Of a stretch of 64,000 nucleotides of DNA, positions 17,111 to 27,215 are shown piece by piece. Position 1 is the first letter of the stretch, and every line of letters starts with the position of its first letter. Origin of the DNA: Rhizobiaceae bacterium (GTDB lineage: Bacteria > Pseudomonadota > Alphaproteobacteria > Rhizobiales > Rhizobiaceae); the NCBI GenBank assembly GCA_023953835.1, contig JAMLJB010000001.1, positions 2,577,501-2,641,500 on the forward strand. Reading direction: 5' to 3'. The translations under genes and the position numbers were made by a program. The notes under the pieces were generated by a model. The model ran no database searches. It saw only the letters and a program-made list of their open reading frames with translations, and was not told the origin of the DNA.

Positions 17111-17347
17111 GTTTCAAATCTCCGACTGATTGCGCAAGAATCTTTCGTCTCCGCTGTAAACCAGTTCGCAGGCCATGAAAACAGGTCGCGCGGCACCTGC
17201 CGTCTCCGGCACATGTTAAAACATTAAAGTTCTTGAATTTCGAAAGTTTGAATGTTAGGTGATAAGCAGGATGGCGGGAGGACCATTGCAGCCCGGCGGG
17301 TTGCGGCGGTTCGCCATCGAACAGGATCGCAGGTGGAGGAAACGCTC

Positions 17348-18640
17348 ATGTCTCACGTCGTCGTTCTTGGTGCGGGCCTTGGCGGCACCATCATGGCTTA
17401 CGAGTTGAAAGAGAAGCTTCGCCGCGAAGACCAGATCACCGTCATCAATCTCGGGACGGCCTATTCATTCGTGCCGTCCAATCCGTGGGTCGCCGTCGGC
17501 TGGCGCGAGCGCGACGACATCAGCGTCGATCTTACGTCGACATTTGCAAAGCGCGGCATTGGGCTGCGACCGGAAGGCGCGCGGCGCGTCCACCCGAAGG
17601 AAAACCGTATCGAGCTCAATGACGGCTCCTTTATCGACTATGACTATCTCGTCATCGCGACGGGCCCCGAACTGGCCTTCGACGAAATTCCGGGGCTTGG
17701 ACCGGATGGCTTTACCCAGTCCGTGTGTCATATCGATCATGCGCTCGCGGCAAAGGCCAATTTCGAGGCGCTTGTCGATAAACCCGGCCCGATTGTCGTG
17801 GGCGCCGCGCAGGGCGCGTCCTGTTTCGGGCCTGCCTACGAATTTGCCTTCATCCTCGATACGGCGCTGCGCCGCGCCAAGAAGCGCGATCAGGTGCCGA
17901 TGACCTTCGTTACGCCGGAACCCTATATCGGGCATCTCGGCCTCGACGGGGTTGGCGACACGAAGGGGCTGCTCGAAAGCGCGATGCGCGAGCGGCACAT
18001 CAAATGGATCACCAATGCCCGGGTAACAAAGGTCGAGGCCGGGAAGATGTTCGTCGAGGAGGTCAACGAGGACGGCTCCGTCAAGACCGGCCATGAACTA
18101 CCGTTTTCCTATTCAATGCTGTTGCCTGCCTTCAGGGGCGTGCCGGCGGTGGCCGGAATCGAAGGTCTTACCAATCCGCGCGGTTTCATCACCATCGACA
18201 AATACCAGCGAAATCCGGCATTCCAGAACGTATTCGCGATTGGTGTTTGCGTGGCGATCCCGCCTGTCGGCAAGGCGCCGCTGGCCGTCGGCGTGCCGAA
18301 AACCGGCTTCATGATCGAGTCCATGGTCACTGCAACGGCGATGAATATCGGCGCGCTTCTCAAGGGCGAGAAGCCGAGCGCGGTCGCAAGCTGGAATGCC
18401 GTCTGCCTCGCCGATTTCGGTGACGAGGGGATTGCCTTCGTCGCGCAGCCGCAGATCCCGCCGCGCAACGTCAACTGGTCGTCGCAGGGCAAATGGGTGC
18501 ACGCCGCCAAGGTCGGCTTCGAAAAGTATTTCCTGCGCAAGGTGCGGCAGGGCAAGGCCGAAACATTCTACGAAAGCCTCGCGCTGGACGTGCTCGGCAT
18601 CAAGAAGCTCAAGGACATTCATGCCGAACCGGCGGAATAG
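17348..18640 (+). CDS. sqr: Sulfide:quinone oxidoreductase
   Basis: This is a 430-residue flavoprotein with an N-terminal FAD motif VVLGAGLGGTIMAYEL. The three cysteines needed by classic Sqr enzymes are present: Cys127 in QSVCHIDHA, Cys159 in GASCFGPAYEF and Cys353 in WNAVCLADFGD. Those positions correspond closely to Cys128/160/356 of the Acidithiobacillus enzyme. The C-terminal amphipathic segment (WVHAAKVGFEKYFLRKVRQG) would anchor it to the inner membrane. It oxidises sulfide to polysulfide and reduces quinone. ATG 17348 follows GGAGGAAAC. Divergent from an Lrp gene. Confidence 0.88.
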   Translation: MSHVVVLGAGLGGTIMAYELKEKLRREDQITVINLGTAYSFVPSNPWVAVGWRERDDISVDLTSTFAKRGIGLRPEGARRVHPKENRIELNDGSFIDYDYLVIATGPELAFDEIPGLGPDGFTQSVCHIDHALAAKANFEALVDKPGPIVVGAAQGASCFGPAYEFAFILDTALRRAKKRDQVPMTFVTPEPYIGHLGLDGVGDTKGLLESAMRERHIKWITNARVTKVEAGKMFVEEVNEDGSVKTGHELPFSYSMLLPAFRGVPAVAGIEGLTNPRGFITIDKYQRNPAFQNVFAIGVCVAIPPVGKAPLAVGVPKTGFMIESMVTATAMNIGALLKGEKPSAVASWNAVCLADFGDEGIAFVAQPQIPPRNVNWSSQGKWVHAAKVGFEKYFLRKVRQGKAETFYESLALDVLGIKKLKDIHAEPAE

Positions 18641-18844
18641 GCATGCCGAACCGGCTGAATAGGCCGACGTTCAAATTAAGGTGTCCGCAAAAATATGCCG
18701 TTCAGGCCGATGAAGCCTTGACGCCGCATCCCCGATTATAGAAGGGGATCATGACCGGCGAGCCTTGCATGTGACGCATGGCTATACCTATCTTATGTAT
18801 TCGACACTTTTTTGCGCATCGATGTGGCGGCGCGCGCCGCGTGA

Positions 18845-19828
<984 letters not shown>

Positions 19829-19953
19829 GCGGACCCGATGAAGTGGCCCATGGAGAAATGACCCACGGGTCTATCTTTGGTCAAATTATAGTGCATTCTA
19901 ATAGACGGATTGTTTGAACGGCCCGTCAAGAGGCCGATCAACGAGGGGACGAT

Positions 19954-20850
19954 ATGGCACTGGATTGGGACAAGCTACGCGTGTTTCACGCCGCAGCGGA
20001 AGCGGGGTCGTTCACCCACGCCGCTGAGACGTTGAAACTGTCGCAGTCCGCCATTTCCCGGCAGGTCAGTGCGCTTGAACACGATGTCGGCGTGCCGCTC
20101 TTCAACCGGCATGCGCGCGGACTGGTGCTCACGGAGCAGGGCGAATTGCTGTTCCGCACGGCGCACGACGTGCTGATGAAGCTCGAAAGCATCAAGTCGC
20201 GGCTCAGCGAGACCAAGGACCGCCCCTCCGGGCTTCTCAAGGTCACGACCACGGTCGGGCTCGGCGCCGGATGGCTCACGGAGCGGATGCCGGAATTTCT
20301 GGAAATGTACCCGGAAATGCAGGTGCAGCTCATTCTGGCCAATGAGGAACTCGATCTCACCATGCGGCAGGCCGATTGCGCGATCAGGCTGCGCCAGCCG
20401 CAACAGCCGGACCTCATCCAGCGGCGGCTTTTCACGGTGCACTTCCATCTCTACGCGTCCGCCGCCTATGTCAACAAGCATGGCAAGCCGGAATCCATCG
20501 ACGATCTCAAGAACCACCGGATCGTTACATTCGGCGTGCCGGTTCCGCCGCATCTGTCCGAACTGAACTGGCTTGAGACGGTGGGTGATTTCGACAGCGG
20601 GCAGCGCACCGCGACACTTCAGATCAACGATGTCATTTCGATCAAGCGCGCGGTGCAGGCGGGGGCGGGGATCGCCATGCTGCCAGACTATGTCGCCAGC
20701 AGGGAGGCGGGATTGGTCCAGCTTCTGCAACAGACGGAAGTGCCTTCCTTCGACACTTATTTCGCCTACCCGGAAGCCATGAAGAATCAGGCCAAGCTCA
20801 ACGTTTTCCGGGATTTTGTGATCAGCAAAGCGCGAAACTGGTCCTATTGA
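19954..20850 (+). CDS. lsrB: LysR-type regulator LsrB/VtlR
   Basis: This 298-residue LysR protein has an N-terminal winged HTH (residues 6-65: LRVFHAAAEAGSFTHAAETLKLSQSAISRQ...) and a substrate-binding domain (about 95-290). A single cysteine (Cys142) is present. The trxB–lysR order, and an AbcR-type sRNA beginning 217 bp downstream, match LsrB of Sinorhizobium and VtlR of Brucella/Agrobacterium. These control envelope/LPS genes, redox stress and, in several species, AbcR sRNA. The symbol rests on synteny and family resemblance. Confidence 0.87.
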   Translation: MALDWDKLRVFHAAAEAGSFTHAAETLKLSQSAISRQVSALEHDVGVPLFNRHARGLVLTEQGELLFRTAHDVLMKLESIKSRLSETKDRPSGLLKVTTTVGLGAGWLTERMPEFLEMYPEMQVQLILANEELDLTMRQADCAIRLRQPQQPDLIQRRLFTVHFHLYASAAYVNKHGKPESIDDLKNHRIVTFGVPVPPHLSELNWLETVGDFDSGQRTATLQINDVISIKRAVQAGAGIAMLPDYVASREAGLVQLLQQTEVPSFDTYFAYPEAMKNQAKLNVFRDFVISKARNWSY

Positions 20851-21002
20851 CCGCGATTTGCACTGACGTTACGTAAGCGCTCTGAGGGTACGCCTAAGAA
20901 ATAGGCACGACTAATTTCCGTGCAACCCTCATTGCCCGGCTAATAGATCAAATGTACTGGTACTAACGAGCGGCGAAGTTGATTGTGCCACAGCCAATCG
21001 GT

Positions 21003-21047
21003 TTTTGCATAAAAGCGATGCAAAATCGATGCTTGATAAAGAAGCAT
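21003..21047 (+). promoter_or_regulatory. Two inverted repeats upstream of the AbcR promoter (candidate LsrB/VtlR sites)
   Basis: Site 1 at 21003-21025 is TTTTGCAT-N7-ATGCAAAA, a perfect 8-bp arm palindrome. Site 2 at 21029-21047 is ATGCTT-N7-AAGCAT. Their centres are 24 bp apart, and with the predicted start near 21068 they sit around -54 and -30. This is the usual layout of a LysR recognition site plus activation site. The upstream gene is a LysR regulator (lsrB). That LsrB binds here is inference. Confidence 0.55.
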
Positions 21048-21061
21048 TCAGCGCTCATATA
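21033..21061 (+). promoter_or_regulatory. Sigma-70-type promoter of the AbcR sRNA
   Basis: TTGATA (21033-21038) and CATATA (21056-21061) are separated by 17 bp and lie 6-8 bp before the predicted RNA start at about 21068. The -35 overlaps the second inverted repeat, consistent with an activator-dependent promoter. Confidence 0.55.
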
Positions 21062-21067
21062 TCGGTC

Positions 21068-21181
21068 ATCTCCTGAGCGCGTTCCTCCTCCCATTAGCGC
21101 TCGGTGAGTGTTCCCCTCTGGAGGTTGGCCCTAACAGGCACTTCCAACAAACTCAGCCGGATCAACTGATCCGGCTTTTTT
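21068..21181 (+). ncRNA. abcR: AbcR-family trans-acting sRNA (alpha-r15 type)
   Basis: This RNA of about 114 nt ends in an intrinsic terminator. Stem 1 (GAGCGC 21075-21080 / GCGCTC 21097-21102) shows CCUCCUCCCA in its loop, an anti-Shine-Dalgarno motif. A second pyrimidine-rich patch (UUCCCCUCU, 21111-21119) follows. The terminator is AGCCGGATC-AACT-GATCCGGCT plus T-run (21155-21181). These two anti-SD motifs and the position downstream of lsrB match the AbcR sRNAs of rhizobia and Brucella, which silence ABC-transporter mRNAs with Hfq. Only one copy is seen here. Confidence 0.78.
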
Positions 21182-21336
21182 GTTGGCTTTTGCGGGAACG
21201 GCGGGCGTGTACGCATCACGACCCAAGTCTGCGCCACCACGAAGGCCGGCGGCACCAGAATCCACAGCGCCTTGATGAAGTCCGACGACGCGCGGAACGT
21301 GCTGAAAAAATCCTGCCAGAAACTGTAGCTGTCCAT
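21094..21336 (-). CDS. Small MDSY-FW-DFF membrane protein, copy A
   Basis: This is an 80-residue frame that starts MDSYSFWQDFFSTFRAS. Residues 1-45 match copy B at 47318-47539 at roughly 60% identity: conserved Met1-Asp-Ser-Tyr, FW, DFF, Arg, IKALW, VPP and TW, with one hydrophobic helix around residues 20-42. After residue 45 the two copies diverge completely, and here the frame runs antisense through the AbcR terminator. The true stop may therefore have been lost, or the tail may be variable. GGGGGG lies 6-7 bp before the ATG. Directly preceded by the 269-nt structured leader. Confidence 0.6.
   Translation of the reverse strand: MDSYSFWQDFFSTFRASSDFIKALWILVPPAFVVAQTWVVMRTRPPFPQKPTKKPDQLIRLSLLEVPVRANLQRGTLTER
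21155..21181 (+). terminator. Rho-independent terminator of AbcR
   Basis: A 9-bp stem AGCCGGATC / GATCCGGCT with loop AACT is followed by six T residues. The opposite strand has A/T runs before the stem, so it could also act on the minus-strand small ORF that crosses it. Confidence 0.85.
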
Positions 21337-21605
21337 CCGTGCCCCCCGCGCTTTGGATGGTCACCGAGGGGCTTCCCCATGCCCCAAGCACGCCCCTCTG
21401 GTGACCGGGAGGCTAGAAAGCCGCAAGAAGACGGCTGCCACGGCCTTTGGTTCAGGGAACCTGTTGTATAGCCGTGGCCCTCCCGGCCCTGAAGGACAGG
21501 AATTGCCGTTTCGGTCGACATAACCGCTTCTTGAGGGACTTCTAGATCCCGGGCCCGACCGGATGGCCGAACCCGGCGCGACCATATTCCATCATATGCT
21601 AAAAT
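21337..21605 (-). ncRNA. Structured 269-nt leader, copy A (upstream of small ORF)
   Basis: Read on the minus strand, this begins with ATTTTAGCATATGAT (a -10-like TATGAT). Successive stems follow: GGGTTCGG/TCGGGCCC; GCCGGGAGG/CCTCCCGG enclosing CCACGGC/GCCGTGG (apical GGTTC-CCT-GAACC); AGCCG/CGGCT; and GGTCACC-A-GAGGGGC/GCCCCTC-GGTGACC. The last stem ends about 30 nt before the ribosome-binding site of the small ORF. It has exactly the same length as copy B (269 nt). Stem bases change in compensating pairs between the copies, which supports a functional RNA fold. No known RNA family recognised. Confidence 0.65.
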
Positions 21606-21654
21606 AGAAGCGGGATTTTGGATGAGGGATCGGGCAGCGCCAGCTCGCCCCCGA

Positions 21655-22611
21655 TCACATATAGAGCGTCGCGGGGTCCATGCCCTTGTAGAGATGCGCG
21701 ACCTGATCGCCGTAGCCGTTGAAGAGCAGGGTCGGCACAAGTTCGCCGGTGTGCAAAACACGTTCGCGCGCCTGGCTCCAGCGCGGATGCGGCACTTTGG
21801 GGTTCACATTGGCCCAGAAGCCGTATTCGCTCGGCTGGATCGCTTCCCACAGGCCGACCGGGCGTTCCTCCACGAAGGTGATCTTGCGGATCGACTTGAT
21901 AGACTTGAATCCGTATTTCCACGGCAGCGCAAGACGCAGCGGCGCGCCGAACTGCTTGGCCAGAGGCTTGTCATATGCGCCGGTCACGATGAACGGCAGT
22001 TCGTTCATGGCTTCATCCACGGTCACGCCCTCGATATAGGGCCACGGGTAGAGGAAATTGTTCTGGCCGGGCGCCATGTCGGGATCGAGGAAAGTCTCGA
22101 ACCGCACGAATTTCGCGGAAGATTGCGGCTCCACCGCCTGAACCAGCGATTTGAGCGGAAAGCCTGCCCATGGAATGGTCATGGACCATGCTTCGACGCA
22201 GCGGTGGCGATAAAGCCGGGTTTCAAGCGGGAATTTCCGCACCAGATCGTCAAATTCCAGCGTCATGGGCTTGCCCACCAGACCGCCGATTTCCACCTGC
22301 CATGGCCGGGTCTTGAGCTGCTGCGCCTCGGAGGCGATTTCCTTGTAGGTGCCGTATTCGTAGAAATTGTTGTAGTTCGCGTTGATCTCCTCCGGCGTAA
22401 CGCTGCGGTCGAGCTTGAAAGCCGTGTTCGGCTTCGCAGGATAGAGGTCTGCGGTCGGGTCCGTCTCCGCGCGTGCCGGGCGCGGCAGCAACGCGGCGCT
22501 CAGGCCAAGACCCATGCCCGCCAGAATGGTGCGCCGGTTCAGGAATACGGATTCCGGCGTCGCGAGGCGCTCGGGAAGAGCCCAATCCGGGCGGCGGTGG
22601 ATGGCTGTCAT
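21655..22611 (-). CDS. msrP: Protein-methionine-sulfoxide reductase catalytic subunit MsrP
   Basis: This 318-residue protein has a twin-arginine signal (NRRTILAGMGLGLSAALLPRPARA, residues about 26-49) and the sulfite-oxidase fold with molybdenum-ligand Cys in YRHRCVEAWSM. Further MsrP motifs are YNNFYEYGTYKE, GAPLRLALPWKYGFKSIKSI and EYGFWANVNP. It repairs oxidised methionine in periplasmic proteins using electrons from the haem protein MsrQ. ATG 22611 follows AGGAG. No msrQ lies beside it; the minus-strand neighbour is the structured repeat element. Confidence 0.92.
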   Translation of the reverse strand: MTAIHRRPDWALPERLATPESVFLNRRTILAGMGLGLSAALLPRPARAETDPTADLYPAKPNTAFKLDRSVTPEEINANYNNFYEYGTYKEIASEAQQLKTRPWQVEIGGLVGKPMTLEFDDLVRKFPLETRLYRHRCVEAWSMTIPWAGFPLKSLVQAVEPQSSAKFVRFETFLDPDMAPGQNNFLYPWPYIEGVTVDEAMNELPFIVTGAYDKPLAKQFGAPLRLALPWKYGFKSIKSIRKITFVEERPVGLWEAIQPSEYGFWANVNPKVPHPRWSQARERVLHTGELVPTLLFNGYGDQVAHLYKGMDPATLYM

Positions 22612-22730
22612 GGCAAATCTCCTGCGCGTCGCAATCCAATATATTCTTCTTCGCGCTCCACCCGTCAAACGTTACAGATGGCCGGGAATTTCCCGGCCAT
22701 CAACCGATTGTGTCTTTATGACTCCATGAC

Positions 22731-24782
22731 CTAAGCCGCCTTGCCGGAGGCGTTCATCACCTCGTCGGCCAGCCGCCCGGTGAGTTCGGCCATGTGGTCG
22801 AATGTGGCGCGGTAGCTGGCGACGCCTGCCGTCGCGGAGCGCAGTTCGATGATGAGGTCGCCGATTTCCGATTGCGGCATGGTGGCTTCCACCACGTCCC
22901 ATCCGGGCCAGCCCTCGCGCCCGTCATAGCCCAATATCTGCCCGCGCCGCTGCGGCACCAGCGCGGTGATCTTCGCGGTGGCGTCGGAAGGCGTGAAGAT
23001 CTCGACCTTCATGATCGGCTCCAGCAGCACCGGGCCGCAGGCTGCCATGCCTTCCTTCATGGCAAGCTTCGCCGCCATCTGGAAGGCCATGTCCGAGGAA
23101 TCGACGGTGTGATACGAGCCGTCCTGAAGGTTTACGGCGATGTCCACCACCGGGAAGCCGAGCGGGCCGGATTTCAGATAGTCCCGCACGCCGGTCTCGA
23201 CGGACGGGATGTACTGGCGCGGCACCACGCCGCCCGTGATGGTCTCGGTGAACTGGAAACCGCTGCCGCGCGGCAGCGGCTTGATGTCCAGCACCACGTC
23301 GCCGAACTGCCCATGGCCGCCCGACTGCTTCTTGTGGCGACCGCGCTGGGTTACGGATTTGCGAATCGTCTCGCGATAGGGCACCGAGGGGTTGCGGCTT
23401 TCGATCGGTATCTGGTTGCGGCCTTCCAGCCGCTCGCGCGCCACCCGCAGGTGCATTTCGCCATGGCCGGACAGGATCGTCTCGCCCGTGTCCTGATTGT
23501 GCTCCAGCGACAGCGAGGGGTCCTCGTCGGCAAGGCGATGGATCGCCGCCGACATCTTCACCTCGTCCTTGCGCTCCTTCGGCCTCAGCGCAAACGCATA
23601 GACCGGCTGCGGCGGGACCAGTTTCACCAGTGGCTCCATGCCGGATCTGGAAGAGGTCAGCGTCTGCCCGGTCATGGCGTCGTCCAGCTTTCCGAGCGCA
23701 ACCGTGTCGCCGGTGGACGCGGCGGAGGTCTTGACCTGGGCCGTGCCGAGCAAGCTGTACATGCCGGAGATTTTGACCGGATTGCCGCCCGGCAGATACA
23801 GTTCCGCGCCGTCCGCCAGCGTTCCCGCCAGCACGCGCGATACCGACAGCTTGCCGCCATGCGGCGTGTGGATGGTCTTCATCACCTGCACCACTGTGCC
23901 GGCCTTGTCGGGAACACCGAGCCGTCGCGCCGTCGCGCCGACATCCGGCGCATCGTGGCGGATCGATTTCAGCAGGCGCAACACGCCATTGCCCTTTTCC
24001 GCCGTGCCGATGAAAACAGGCGTCACCGCCCCGTCGCGCAGGTCGGCGGCGAGATCGTCGAACACCTCGTCGGCGGGCGGCTCCTTGTCTTCAAGCAATT
24101 GTTCCATGAGCACATCGTCGTGGTCGGCCAGCGTTTCCAGCATCTGGAAGCGCGCTTCAAGCTCGCGCGCCTTCTCGTCGCCCGGAATTTCGGTGATTTC
24201 GCTCTCGGCGAACTCGCGCCAGACATAGGCGCGCTCCAGCGCGAGGTCGATCGAGCCGATCACGTTGCCGTCCTTGCGCAAGGGAATCTGCCGCAGCATC
24301 AGCGGTCGCGCGCTGGCCGGCTGCAACAGCTTGAGCACATCGCGCACGCCGCCGGCAGTGCGGTCGATCTTGTTCAGGAACAGGATGCGCGGCACGCCGA
24401 GTTCATCCAGCCTGCGCATGACAAGCTGAAGGGCGGGGATTTTCTTTTCGTCGGCCTCCGCCACCACGACCGCGACGTCGCAGGCGGCGACGATGGGCTC
24501 GGATTCGTAGGCGAACTCGATGGAGCCGGGGCAGTCGATGAATGTCAGGCTCTCACCCATGAATGTGGTCGTGGCGACGGTCGCCTCGACGCTCATGGCG
24601 TGACCTTTGGCTTCTGCGCTGTGGTCAGCGACCGTATTGCCCGAGCCGATTGCGTTCTGCCGCTGAACGGCCCCGGTGCGGGCCAGAATTGCTTCGAGCA
24701 GGGTGGACTTTCCGCTTGCAAAGGGACCGACAATGGCAACGCATTTCGGCCCCGTTCGCCTTCCTCCGGCGCGATTTCCCAT
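22731..24782 (-). CDS. EF-G-like translational GTPase
   Basis: This 683-residue protein has the five-domain layout of elongation factor G. G1 is VGPFASGKST (residues 19-27), G3 DCPGS and G4 NKID. Domain IV shows the TQRGRHKKQSGGHGQFGDV motif, and the C-terminal domain has VPQRRGQILGYDGREGWPGWDVVEATMPQSEI. It is shorter and divergent from canonical FusA and not in an str operon, so it is best called an EF-G-like paralogue of the kind found in many alphaproteobacteria. ATG 24782 follows GTGGAGGTC. Its specific role in elongation, recycling or stress is unknown. Confidence 0.88.
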   Translation of the reverse strand: MGNRAGGRRTGPKCVAIVGPFASGKSTLLEAILARTGAVQRQNAIGSGNTVADHSAEAKGHAMSVEATVATTTFMGESLTFIDCPGSIEFAYESEPIVAACDVAVVVAEADEKKIPALQLVMRRLDELGVPRILFLNKIDRTAGGVRDVLKLLQPASARPLMLRQIPLRKDGNVIGSIDLALERAYVWREFAESEITEIPGDEKARELEARFQMLETLADHDDVLMEQLLEDKEPPADEVFDDLAADLRDGAVTPVFIGTAEKGNGVLRLLKSIRHDAPDVGATARRLGVPDKAGTVVQVMKTIHTPHGGKLSVSRVLAGTLADGAELYLPGGNPVKISGMYSLLGTAQVKTSAASTGDTVALGKLDDAMTGQTLTSSRSGMEPLVKLVPPQPVYAFALRPKERKDEVKMSAAIHRLADEDPSLSLEHNQDTGETILSGHGEMHLRVARERLEGRNQIPIESRNPSVPYRETIRKSVTQRGRHKKQSGGHGQFGDVVLDIKPLPRGSGFQFTETITGGVVPRQYIPSVETGVRDYLKSGPLGFPVVDIAVNLQDGSYHTVDSSDMAFQMAAKLAMKEGMAACGPVLLEPIMKVEIFTPSDATAKITALVPQRRGQILGYDGREGWPGWDVVEATMPQSEIGDLIIELRSATAGVASYRATFDHMAELTGRLADEVMNASGKAA

Positions 24783-24927
24783 GATTGACCTCCACTCAAT
24801 CGTTTGCTGAGCGGCGGCCATTCCAGCCCTCAGGCCCTAAGGCCGTCGCATGGCGGATGCTCCTCCAGCACCGGCCATGAGGTCATCGTACATCGTAGCG
24901 GAACAAGGGCAAGGGGGAGTGTGCCCC

Positions 24928-26232
<1,305 letters not shown>

Positions 26233-26295
26233 TTAACGCCCGGTCAAACCTGTGGCGCTAGTGTCACGCGCGAAATTTGACTGGCGAGGTGTTAA

Positions 26296-27207
26296 TTGGC
26301 GCGAAGCCTGGCCCTTTCTCATCTGGTTCGAGCGGAAGACCGCACCTGGTTCGGCGTATGGGGGCCTTACCAGTTGCGCAGCGCATTCCAGCCCATATTC
26401 GCATTTTCCGGCGGCAGGCTGACGCCCTATGCGTTCGAGGGGCTGATCCGCCCGGCGCGCAATGGCGAGCAGCTTTCGCCGGCTGCCTTTTTTGCCACCT
26501 TTGCCGCCGTCGAGCGGTTCCACGTCGAAACGCTGACCCGCAACCTGCACCTCCTGAACGCCGCGCAATGCCTCGGCGAGCAGCATTCGATCTTCGTCAA
26601 CTTCGATCCGAGCGTGTTTGCCGAGGCGTCGCTGGCCGACAGCGCGCTGCGCGACATGCGGCTGGTGCTGCACGAGGCGAAAATCGACCCGAAGCGCATC
26701 GTTTGCGAGGTGACGGAAAACGAATTCGCCTCCGACGAAACGTTCAAGGGACTGGTGACGGCGCTGCGCGACCACGGCTTCCGCATCGCGGTGGACGACT
26801 ATGGCGCAGACGATTCCGATATGAGCCGCATACAGGACCTGTCGCCCGACATCGTGAAGTTCGACGCCTTCTGGATCACCCGGCTGATGGACACCACCGC
26901 AGGCGTCGCGCTGCTCAAGGCGATGGTGGGTGAGTTCGAGAATCGCGGAATCAAGACCCTGTTCGAAGGGCTGGAAGAGCCGTGGCAGGTGGAGGTCGCG
27001 GAAGCCTGCGGCGTGTCGATGGCGCAGGGCTATGCGTTGGGCCGTCCGCAGACCGTTCCGGCCAATTTCGATACGTTCGACCTTGCCCCGTTCGACCATG
27101 AAGCCGCCGCCGACGAGGCCGCGACGCCCGACGGCGCGGAGGCCGCCGCATCGGCACGCGCCGGTCGCGGAAGGGTGTTCGGCCGCCGCATCCGCAAGCA
27201 CAGATAG
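26296..27207 (+). CDS. EAL-domain c-di-GMP phosphodiesterase-like protein
   Basis: This 303-residue protein is essentially one EAL domain (about residues 28-250) plus an Ala-rich basic tail. Catalytic positions are largely intact: FEGLIR (EGL instead of EAL), IFVNFDPS (Asn), CEVTENEF (Glu), VDDYGADDSD (Asp-Asp), DIVKFDAF (Lys), LFEGLEEP (Glu) and MAQGYALGRP (Gln). Hydrolysis of c-di-GMP is therefore plausible. A TTG start at 26296 with GAGGTG upstream is the best available. It is followed 8 bp later by a second, degenerate EAL gene, so the two probably form a pair. Confidence 0.82.
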   Translation: MARSLALSHLVRAEDRTWFGVWGPYQLRSAFQPIFAFSGGRLTPYAFEGLIRPARNGEQLSPAAFFATFAAVERFHVETLTRNLHLLNAAQCLGEQHSIFVNFDPSVFAEASLADSALRDMRLVLHEAKIDPKRIVCEVTENEFASDETFKGLVTALRDHGFRIAVDDYGADDSDMSRIQDLSPDIVKFDAFWITRLMDTTAGVALLKAMVGEFENRGIKTLFEGLEEPWQVEVAEACGVSMAQGYALGRPQTVPANFDTFDLAPFDHEAAADEAATPDGAEAAASARAGRGRVFGRRIRKHR

Positions 27208-27215
27208 GAACCGGC

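Noticed and set aside
20851..21002. A second AbcR copy as in Sinorhizobium
   Set aside because: No CCUCCC motif or T-run terminator occurs in this stretch; only a possible three-way hairpin is seen.
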